Part shown: piece after piece, positions 54,901 to 64,000 of the stretch
Numbering within the stretch: position 1 is the first letter of the stretch
How the letters are laid out: the number at the start of each line of letters is the position of its first letter
NCBI GenBank assembly: GCA_040954595.2
Contig: CM082592.2
Span: 6,634,001 to 6,698,000, forward strand
DNA: 64,000 bases
Direction: 5' to 3'
From: Balanoglossus misakiensis
Lineage: Eukaryota > Hemichordata
Made by a program: the position numbers and the translations under genes
Notes under the pieces: generated by a model
The model's database searches: none
What the model saw: only the letters and a program-made list of their open reading frames with translations
Told to the model about the DNA's origin: nothing

Positions 54901-57900
54901 CACCCAGAAATGACGATTTTTCGACTTTGCGAATTTTCGAAATTTGGTGATTTTTTGATAAAAACCATGGGTTATAGCTCATGAAAATCACCCAGAAATG
55001 ACAATTTTTCGACTTTGCGAATTTTCGAAATTTGGTGATTTTTTGATAAAAACCATGGGTTATAGCTCATGAAAATCACCCAGAAATGACAATTTTTCGA
55101 CTTTGCGAATTTTCGAAATTTGGTGATTTTTTGATAAAAAGCATGGGTTATAGCTCATGAAAATCACCCAGAAATGACAATTTTTCGACTTTGCGAATTT
55201 TCGAAATTTGGTGATTTTTTGATAAAAAGCATGGGTTATAGCTCATGAAAATAACCCAGAAATGACAATTTTTCGACTTTGCGAATTTTCGAAATTTGGT
55301 GATTTTTTGATAAAAAGCATGGGTTATAGCTCATGAAAATCACCCAGAAATGACAATTTTTCGACTTTGCGAATTTTCGAAATTTGGTGATTTTTTGATA
55401 AAAAGCATGGGTTATAGCTCATGAAAATCACCCAGAAATGACAATTTTTCGACTTTGCGAATTTTCGAAATTTGGTGATTTTTTGATAAAAACCATGGGT
55501 TATAGCTCATGAAAATCACCCAGAAATGACAATTTTTCGACTTTGCGAATTTTCGAAATTTGGTGATTTTTTGATAAAAACCATGGGTTATAGCTCATGA
55601 AAATCACCCAGAGATGACAATTTTTCGACTTTGCGAATTTTCGAAATTTGGTGATTTTTTGATAAAAACCATGGGTTATAGCTCATGAAAATCACCCAGA
55701 AATGACGATTTTTCGACTTTGCGAATTTTCGAAATTTGGTGATTTTTTGATAAAAACCATGGGTTATAGCTCATGAAAATCACCCAGAAATGACAATTTT
55801 TCGACTTTGCGAATTTTCGAAATTTGGTGATTTTTTGATAAAAACCATGGGTTATAGCTCATGAAAATAACCCAGAAATGACAATTTTTCGACTTTGCGA
55901 ATTTTCGAAATTTGGTGATTTTTTGATAAAAAGCATGGGTTATAGCTCATGAAAATCACCCAGAAATGACAATTTTTCGACTTTGCGAATTTTCGAAATT
56001 TGGTGATTTTTTGATAAAAACCATGGGTTATAGCTCATGAAAATCACCCAGAAATGACGATTTTTCGACTTTGCGAATTTTCGAAATTTGGTGATTTTTT
56101 GATAAAAACCATGGGTTATAGCTCATGAAAATCACCCAGAAATGACAATTTTTCGACTTTGCGAATTTTCGAAATTTGATGATTTTTTGATAAAAACCAT
56201 GGGTTATAGCTCATGAAAATCACCCGGAAATGACAATTTTTCGACTTTGCGAATTTTCGAAATTTGGTGATTTTTTGATAAAAACCATGGGTTATAGCTC
56301 ATGAAAATCACCCAGAAATGACAATTTTTCGACTTTGCGAATTTTCGAAATTATGTGATTTTTTGATAAAAACCATGGGTTATAGCTCATGAAAATCACC
56401 CAGAAATGACGATTTTTCGACTTTGCGAATTTTCGAAATTTGGTGATTTTTTGATAAAAACCATGGGTTATAGCTCATGAAAATCACCCAGAAATGACAA
56501 TTTTTCGACTTTGCGAATTTTCGAAATTTGGTGATTTTTTGATAAAAAGCATGGGTTATAGCTCATGAAAATCACCCAGAAATGACAATTTTTCGACTTT
56601 GCGAATTTTCGAAATTTGGTGATTTTTTGATAAAAAGCATGGGTTATAGCTCATGAAAATCACCCAGAAATGACAATTTTTCGACTTTGCGAATTTTCGA
56701 AATTTGGTGATTTTTTGATAAAAACCATGGGTTATAGCTCATGAAAATCACCCAGAAATGACAATTTTTCGACTTTGCGAATTTTCGAAATTTGGTGATT
56801 TTTTGATAAAAACCATGGGTTATAGCTCATGAAAATCACCCAGAAATGACAATTTTTCGACTTTGCGAATTTTCGAAATTTGGTGATTTTTTGATAAAAA
56901 GCATGGGTTATAGCTCATGAAAATCACCCAGAAATGACAATTTTTCGACTTTGCGAATTTTCGAAATTTGGTGATTTTTTGATAAAAAGCATGGGTTATA
57001 GCTCATGAAAATCACCCAGAAATGACAATTTTTCGACTTTGCGAATTTTCGAAATTTGGTGATTTTTTGATAAAAAGCATGGGTTATAGCTCATGAAAAT
57101 CACCCAGAAATGACGATTTTTCGACTTTGCGAATTTTCTAAATTTGGTGATTTTTTGATAAAAAGCATGGGTTATAGCTCATGAAAATCACCCAGAAATG
57201 ACAATTTTTCGACTTTGCGAATTTTCGAAATTTGGTGATTTTTTGATAAAAAGCATGGGTTATAGCTCATGAAAATCACCCAGAAATGACAATTTTTCGA
57301 CTTTGCGAATTTTCGAAATTTGGTGATTTTTTGATAAAAAGCATGGGTTATAGCTCATGAAAATCACCCAGAAATGACAATTTTTCGACTTTGCGAATTT
57401 TCGAAATTTGGTGATTTTTTGATAAAAAGCATGGGTTATAGCTCATGAAAATCACCCAGAAATGACAATTTTTCGACTTTGCGAATTTTCGAAATTTGGT
57501 GATTTTTTGATAAAAACCATGGGTTATAGCTCATGAAAATCACCCAGAGATGACAATTTTTAGACTTTGCGAATTTTCGAAATTTGGTGATTTTTTGATA
57601 AAAACCATGTGTTATAGCTCATGAAAATCACCCAGAAATGACGATTTTTCGACTTTGCGAATTTTCGAAATTTGGTGATTTTTTGATAAAAACCATGGGT
57701 TATAGCTCATGAAAATCACCCAGAAATGACAATTTTTCGACTTTGCGAATTTTCGAAATTTGGTGATTTTTTGATAAAAACCATGGGTTATAGCTCATGA
57801 AAATCACCCAGAAATGACAATTTTTCGACTTTGCGAATTTTCGAAATTTGGTGATTTTTTGATAAAAACCATGGGTTATAGCTCATGAAAATCACCCAGA

Positions 57901-60649
57901 AATGACAATTTTTCGACTTTGCGAATTTTCGAAATTTGGTGATTTTTTGATAAAAACCATGGGTTATAGCTCATGAAAATCACCCAGAAATGACAATTTT
58001 TCGACTTTGCGAATTTTCGAAATTTGGTGATTTTTTGATAAAAACCGTGGGTTATAGCTCATGAAAATCACCCTGAAATGACAATTTTTCGACTTTGCGA
58101 ATTTTCGAAATTTGGTGATTTTTTGATAAAAACCATGGGTTATAGCTCATGAAAATCACCCAGAAATGACGATTATTCGACTTTGTGAATTTTCGAAATT
58201 TGGTGATTTTTTGATAAAAACCATGGGTTATAGCTCATGAAAATCACCCAGAAATGACAATTTTTCGACTTTGCGAATTTTCGAAATTTGGTGATTTTTT
58301 GATAAAAACCATAGGTTATAGCTCATGAAAATCACCCAGAAATGACAATTTTTCGACTTTGCGAATTTTCGAAATTTGGTGATTTTTTGATAAAAACCAT
58401 GGGTTATAGCTCATGAAAATCACCCAGAAATGACAATTTTTCGACTTTGCGAATTTTCGAAATTTGGTGATTTTTTGATAAAAACCATGGGTTATAGCTC
58501 ATGAAAATCACACAGAAATGACGATTTTTCGACTTTGCGAATTTTCGAAATTTGGTCATTTTTTGATAAAAACCATGGGTTATAGCTCATGAAAATCACC
58601 CAGAAATGACAATTTTTCGACTTTGCGAATTTTCGAAATTTGGTGATTTTTTGATAAAAAGCATGGGTTATAGCTCATGAAAATCACCCAAAAATGACAA
58701 TTTTTCGACTTTGCGAATTTTCGAAATTTGGTGATTTTTTCATAAAAACCATGGGTTATAGCTCATGAAAATCACCCAGAAATGACAATTTTTCGACTTT
58801 GCGAATTTTCGAAATTTGGTGATTTTTTGATAAAAACCATGGGTTATAGCTCATGAAAATCACCCAGAAATGACAATTTTTCGACATTGCGAATTTTCGA
58901 AATTTGGTGATTTTTTGATAAAAACCATGGGTTATAGCTCATGAAAATCACCCAGAAATGACAATTTTTCGACTTTGCGAATTTTCGAAATTTGGTGATT
59001 TTTTGATAAAAACCGTGGGTTATAGCTCATGAAAATCACCCTGAAATGACAATTTTTCGACTTTGCGAATTTTCGAAATTTGGTGATTTTTTGATAAAAA
59101 CCATGGGTTATAGCTCATGAAAATCACCCAGAAATGACAATTTTTCGACTTTGCGAATTTTCGAAATTTGGTCATTTTTTGATAAAAACCATGGGTTATA
59201 GCCCATGAAAATCACCCAGAAATGACAATTTTTCGACTTTGCGAATTTTCGAAATTTGGTCATTTTTTGATAAAAACCATGGGTTATAGCCCATGAAAAT
59301 CACCCAGAAATGACAATTTTTCGACTTTGCGAATTTTCGAAATTTGGTCATTTTTTGATAAAAACCATAGTTTATAGCCCATGAAAATCACCCAGAAATG
59401 ACTATTTTTCGACTTTGCGAATTTTCGAAATTTGGTGATTTTTTAATAAAAACCATGGGTTATAGCCCATGAAAATAACCCAGAAATGACAATTTTTCGA
59501 CTTTGCGAATTTTCGAAATTTGGTGATTTTTTGATAAAAACCATGGGTTATAGCTCATGAAAATCACCCAGAAATGACAATTTTTCGACTTTGCGAATTT
59601 TCGAAATTTGGTGATTTTTTGATAAAAACCATGGGTTATAGCTCATGAAAATCACCCAGAAATGACAATTTTTCGACTTTGCGAATTTTCGAAATTTGGT
59701 GATTTTTTGATAAAAACCGTGGGTTATAGCTCATGAAAATCACCCTGAAATGACAATTTTTCGACTTTGCGAATTTTCGAAATTTGGTGATTTTTTGATA
59801 AAAACCATGGGTTATAGCTCATGAAAATCACCCAGAAATGACGATTATTCGACTTTGTGAATTTTCGAAATTTGGTGATTTTTTGATAAAAACCATGGGT
59901 TATAGCTCATGAAAATCACCCAGAAATGACAATTTTTCGACTTTGCGAATTTTCGAAATTTGGTGATTTTTTGATAAAAACCATGGGTTATAGCTCATGA
60001 AAATCACCCAGAAATGACAATTTTTCGACTTTGCGAATTTTCGAAATTTGGTGATTTTTTGATAAAAACCATGGGTTATAGCTCATGAAAATCACCCAGA
60101 AATGACAATTTTTCGACTTTGCGAATTTTCGAAATTTGGTGATTTTTTGATAAAAACCATGGGTTATAGCTCATGAAAATCACACAGAAATGACGATTTT
60201 TCGACTTTGCGAATTTTCGAAATTTGGTCATTTTTTGATAAAAACCATGGGTTATAGCTCATGAAAATCACCCAGAAATGACAATTTTTCGACTTTGCGA
60301 ATTTTCGAAATTTGGTGATTTTTTGATAAAAAGCATGGGTTATAGCTCATGAAAATCACCCAAAAATGACAATTTTTCGACTTTGCGAATTTTCGAAATT
60401 TGGTGATTTTTTCATAAAAACCATGGGTTATAGCTCATGAAAATCACCCAGAAATGACAATTTTTCGACTTTGCGAATTTTCGAAATTTGGTGATTTTTG
60501 ATAAAAACCATGGGTTATAGCTCATGAAAATCACCCAGAAATGACAATTTTTCGACTTTGCGAATTTTCGAAATTTGGTGATTTTTTCATAAAAACCATG
60601 GGTTATAGCTCATGAAAATCACCCAGAAATGACAATTTTTAGACTTTCC
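42986..60649 (+). repeat. Satellite block B2 (family B monomers)
   Basis: About 200 units of family B. A C-to-G subtype (AAAAGCATGGG instead of AAAACCATGGG) is concentrated at 51.8-52.5 kb. Block duplications are visible: 10 units (880 bp) near 43.5-44.4 kb, 23 units (2024 bp) between about 53.2 and 56.3 kb, and 19 units (1672 bp) between about 58.0-58.7 and 59.7-60.4 kb. Units at 59155-59480 carry A-like CCCATG and GGTCATT. Confidence 0.9.
49577..49676. other. Assembly gap of 100 N inside the satellite
   Basis: Exactly 100 N, the conventional unknown-size gap. The flanking CATGG words are 120 bp apart across it, so the gap is not in register with the 88-bp period. From 49677 to about 49960 the right flank has many one-base indels in homopolymers, unlike the rest of the array, which points to low consensus quality at a contig end. 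The true array length is unknown. Confidence 0.97.
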
Positions 60650-63060
60650 GACTTTTTTTCTGCGCGGCTATTTCTATGTGAGTACGGGTCCACAGCATTG
60701 ATGTTTTTTTCTCAAGTACATCGTGCCAATATGTCATCTAACGACGCGATGAGTGGATGTTGATCGATTATTTTACGAGCCCTGTTTGTTAGTTTACACG
60801 CACTACTCACTGATAAGGCAGCTATGAAAGGGCGCTCCCTCTAATCCCGCGTATCGGTTAATTTAAACTTAAACGATCGAAATGTCGATATTATCAATAC
60901 CAAAGTTTATTTTTTGCCTTCATTATACCAACTTCTCAAATTACACATTTACAAGATCTTGTAAATATGTCTTTTCGGTAGTTTGATTAATTTCATCTTG
61001 TTCCGGCGTGTTATCTTTCTACATCGGTATTTATTGGGCGTTGTGCAATAAACCAAATGCGAATGTGCTGTTCTTATGTTTAATTTGGATTGTACTGTGG
61101 TTATTTTGGGCGTAAGTGTTACGTTCAGAGGCGGGCTTTAATGAACCAATGTAAGTCACCATGACCCCCTTCGCTTTGAATATTTAGGTTTCCTGACCAC
61201 GACTGCGGCATCAACTCTCGCGCATTGCAATAAAAATTCCCCTCAGACAAATTGGTTGTTGTATGAGGTTCTTACGACCTTCTAAAGGTTTGCGTAAGCA
61301 TTCTTTTAAAATCAATACGCCCAAATTTAAATTTGGCTGTTTTTTTTTTCATGTTAGTAAATGTAAACTCGTCTCGGTGAGTCGCAGTTTGCAAAAGAAT
61401 CCGCGGTTCTCTATAAGTGACGATATGAATCCCAAATTTGGTGTAAATATTCAATATTTTGTGGTTTGCGGTTTGAATAACCGATTATTTCAGAAATCAG
61501 AGAAAATTAAGCTTTCGCCCTATCATTATAGATTTGTCGATTTTAACGTATTGTAACTATAAAACATTGTACATGTAGTAAGTTTTTTATCACATGTATC
61601 ATAGGCATATACCCTCATTATAACAAGCATTAGTCATCAATCTGACCTATACTTATTTGTCAAGTTTATTTCGGGGTTTTTTAAATCCATTTGTTCAGCG
61701 GGGAAACAGTTCCGCGTTAACAAGGCACAGAATTCACTATGCACAGAGACGGCAGAAATCACTTATCCAAGATCAACGTGTTGACAGTTCGCCGACATAT
61801 ATTGTGTTTCGAGTCAAAAAGATGAATGGCGTGTTCATCAACAAAGGCAGAGCGAGACATCTCTGGTACCATCCGCGATACTAGACCGTACCCAGCTCTC
61901 TGGGTTAACGTCGAGATGTTATCTAAATTCAGCAGAGATGTTGTCTGAATAACAATACATATATGTGCGTAATGTGTACTTACAGGGAGCGGGCCTCTTA
62001 CAGACAGGTTTACAGCGGCGTCACTCAAATTTCAATCAGTTTTAATTGATCTCCCGGTTTTCATTAATTAATGCACTCGAGAATAGGAATTTACTATCGA
62101 AAAGCTATTATGTTTAAACAATTTATTTTATATCGGATGTACAGTAAAACTGGAGGTTTGATGAAAGGTACGTTGTCTGGATTTAGGGGGTATGTTTTGG
62201 AGTTCGATCTACTCCCCTCTGTGTTTTCTAGATATTGTCCATTCACGGCAGAAGTGTACATAGAAACTATCCGTTGCTTTTCTCACCATGTTATGAAGGT
62301 CACGTATGGCCCGTTTTAATTTTGTCGTTCACACTTCAAGTTGTGTGGGCAATCTATCTATAATCACTGGTCAAGCGCGGCAACGCACAAATATTTGTGT
62401 GGCTGTATTCGGTTGCTATTTGCACTTACCTGCGCGATATATCTTTATCACCAACACTGCTTCATCACATAAAGATTTAAGGATTTACGGCCATCAAATA
62501 AAGTATGTTTAATTTATATAGGCGTCTATGTCTGCGTATAATTATTCTTATTCGTGCTGAATACGACCGACTTAATACGCCGGGCCGATCCTTGGATAAA
62601 CAGTTAGGTGCATCTTATAAACACGGTTGAGGAAGTTTGGGTTCGAATTTGACATTGTGAAAAGGTCCCCGTTGTTGACAGAGACTCCTTTGAATAATAG
62701 TGTAACAGAAAGAGACTGAGACTTGTAATTGTAAATGACATCAATTCAATATTTAATAGAAATTCTCTGACAAAATCGAAATACATTTCTGATCAACAAA
62801 AATACAGCAGTGCACTAACTTATTGTCACAAAGATGTTAACTAGAGCGTAACTGTCTGGTCATTTCGTCTTCTGAACGTCCGTTATACTTATTTTCAGAT
62901 GTTGTATAAATTACAAGAATTTCAATGCAAGCGTGAGATATTAAATGAATCTGATATTTTTATTTTGCGATGCAATTCTATACGGTCACAAATCAGTATA
63001 TTTACTATATTTCATGATCAAAACCTTTGTCTATTCACTAAATAAACCGTTCCTTGTTGC
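60650..63060. other. Right part of receptor intron 1, unique sequence
   Basis: AT-rich, single-copy in this window. Frames of up to 97 codons (61263-61556) show no motif, and no splice pair supports them. Nothing further recognised. Confidence 0.55.
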
Positions 63061-63070
63061 TTTCTTCCAG

Positions 63071-63253
63071 CTGCTGGTACCGTTGGCATGATGGCCTCCA
63101 TCTTTGATGTAGCAATGGTTTCGTGGCATGCCCACAGCGACGAATTGAACGACAAGACAGTCTACACAACGCTGGCCAGAACATATGGACCGTCGTACAA
63201 ATTCACGCAAGCGTTTTTATCCATGTTCCTGTATTACCAATGGGATGTGATCG
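63071..63253 (+). CDS. Receptor-type guanylate cyclase / natriuretic peptide receptor-like, exon 2
   Basis: 183 nt, phase 1 at both ends, continuing exon 1 (residue 108 is completed across the junction). It encodes ligand-binding domain sequence including FDVAMVSWHAHS (119-130), VYTTLARTYGPSYKFTQAF (138-156) and FLYYQWDVIG (160-169). The run T-L-A-R-T-x-G-P-S-Y followed by an aromatic-rich helix ending in W is typical of natriuretic-peptide-receptor and sea-urchin egg-peptide-receptor type guanylate cyclases. The donor is GTTAGT at 63254. The rest of the receptor lies beyond the window. Confidence 0.85.
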
Positions 63254-64000
63254 GTTAGTTTTTTAAAAAAAACATTCGAATCTGACATTGATGATGATAA
63301 CATTTTATCGTGCTTTGTTGGTTTTGCACCGAATACAGTGGTATGGATTATAGGGATATCTGATAGCAATTTTCGACAAACAACAAATACAGACAGAAAT
63401 CAAACCATTGGGATCTAATCGAACTTGTTTTGACAGTATCAATGTAAGGTTCTTACAAATCTGTGTTTAAGAAACGTGACAAGATGATATGGCTGGCATA
63501 TGTGCTGCGCACAAAATGACAAAGAGACACTGCGCATGCTGAGTAATCGTCTTCGGTTTAAAATTATCTGTAGTATTGTCGAACCAACATGCCTTACAGA
63601 TTGTGTAAGTAAGATACTGAAGAGTTGTGTGAAGGGAGTTTTCCAAACTTAGAAAGAGAGTCGGAGATTTGCAAAGAGCGGTCTGCTCATTTTCAAAGGG
63701 TTGGGGTAATCCAAAATGGCGTCCAAAATGCGAAACGACAGCGCGGCGTCCGAGTGGAAGCGCGCCTTTCAGTGCAGTCCCGCTATGACAAATTGGACGA
63801 CGGACATCACATGGATGTAAACGTGAGGTTTTGCGCACAGCAGATTGCCAATTTATAAGAAGCTATCTTTCCTATCTTTTAAAGTAATCTGGTGATTACA
63901 ATATAAGGAATGTCAAATGGATTAAAAATAACCGATTGCTTAGAAACTTATCATGTCACATGTTAATTTTGTTTCGGCCGCAGAAAAGAGAATATTAGGA
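63254..64000 (+). other. Start of receptor intron 2
   Basis: No further convincing exon. A weak acceptor (TTTCGGCCGCAG, ending at 63983) is followed by 17 bases that read EKRILG in the required phase, which does not resemble the next part of this receptor family. Confidence 0.5.

Larger units (their letters stand above)
32848..60649 (+). repeat. Satellite DNA array, 88-bp monomer, two families, about 316 unit lengths
   Basis: Head-to-tail array, all units in one orientation. The period is exactly 88 bp in both families (for example CATGGG starts at 33117 and 33205; AGCTCATG at 45001 and 45089). Shared core words are GGGTTATAG, CATGAAAATCA and TTTTTCGACTTTGCGAA. Families A and B differ at about 12 of 88 positions. 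Near-identity between neighbouring units and shared rare variants at multiples of 88 bp show recent homogenisation by unequal exchange. Indels between monomers are rare away from the gap. The ends differ: a diverged A-like unit on the left, and on the right a B unit that degenerates after TTTTTAGACTTTCC. Two monomers are 176 bp, close to one nucleosome repeat. I do not recognise the family. Confidence 0.97.
29169..63070 (+). other. Intron 1 of the receptor gene (33.9 kb) containing the satellite array
   Basis: The exon 1 donor (GTAAGT, phase 1) and the acceptor TTTCTTCCAG at 63061-63070 (phase 1) are compatible, and joining them continues the ligand-binding domain without a break: GPPCPE then PAGTVGMMAS. 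Left of the array (29169-32847) I see no gene, only a run of 14 C at 30545-30558 and AT-rich sequence. Right of it (60650-63070) is unique AT-rich sequence with no supportable gene. The array fills about 82% of the intron as assembled. Confidence 0.8.

Noticed and set aside
32848-60649. CRISPR-like regular repeat array
   Set aside because: Units are directly adjacent with no unique spacers, the DNA is animal, and unit length and homogeneity are those of satellite DNA.
32848-60649. CENP-B box in the monomer (TTTTTCGACTTTGCGAA)
   Set aside because: Only the TTCG core fits. The required A and CGGG positions are absent in both families.
61263-61556. 97-codon + strand frame in receptor intron 1
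   Set aside because: No motif, no supporting splice sites, and a comparable frame exists on the opposite strand.
63970-64000. Receptor exon 3 after TTTCGGCCGCAG
   Set aside because: The acceptor is weak and the phase-1 translation of the 17 visible bases (EKRILG) does not resemble this part of the receptor family; too short to judge.

Overview
The window is animal nuclear DNA. It shows intron-rich genes with GT-AG splice sites, a mitochondrially targeted enzyme spread over 16 coding exons, a receptor with a very long first intron, and about 28 kb of satellite DNA. The gene content (MTO1, a SLC35G-like transporter, a natriuretic-peptide-receptor-type receptor) and intron sizes fit an invertebrate, probably marine (deuterostome or lophotrochozoan). 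I cannot name the species from sequence alone.

Layout. (1) 1-8.6 kb, + strand: a complete MTO1 gene. All 16 coding exons could be joined by splice sites and phase into 1989 nt (662 aa plus stop). Intron 13 holds a cluster of CRE- and YY1-like sites. (2) 9.2-10.3 kb, - strand: an intact single-coding-exon drug/metabolite-type transporter (EamA, SLC35G-like), convergent with MTO1 and apparently preceded by a 5'UTR intron. (3) 10.3-22.7 kb: no protein gene that I can support; two notable inverted repeats and several simple repeats and G-runs. (4) 22.7-26.7 kb: a candidate spliced, probably noncoding, + strand transcription unit. It contains a 106-130-bp minisatellite and a tandem array of 170-bp units, each carrying its own splice acceptor, exon-like core and donor. 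(5) 28.6-64 kb, + strand: the 5' end of a receptor-type guanylate cyclase / natriuretic peptide receptor-like gene. A TATA box and signal-peptide exon lie at 28.65-29.17 kb and exon 2 at 63.07-63.25 kb; the gene runs off the right end.

The dominant feature is inside intron 1 (33.9 kb) of that receptor: a head-to-tail satellite array of an 88-bp monomer, about 32,848-60,649, interrupted by a 100-N assembly gap. Two monomer families (A and B, about 12 of 88 positions different) form alternating blocks A-B-A-B. Each monomer carries a short dyad around TTATAG, and the three forms of the dyad seen differ in a compensatory-looking way. Shared rare variants expose block duplications of 6, 10, 19, 23 (twice, once in A and once in B) and 32 monomers. 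Every repeat claim here comes from reading coordinates of shared variants by eye, not from a self-alignment program.
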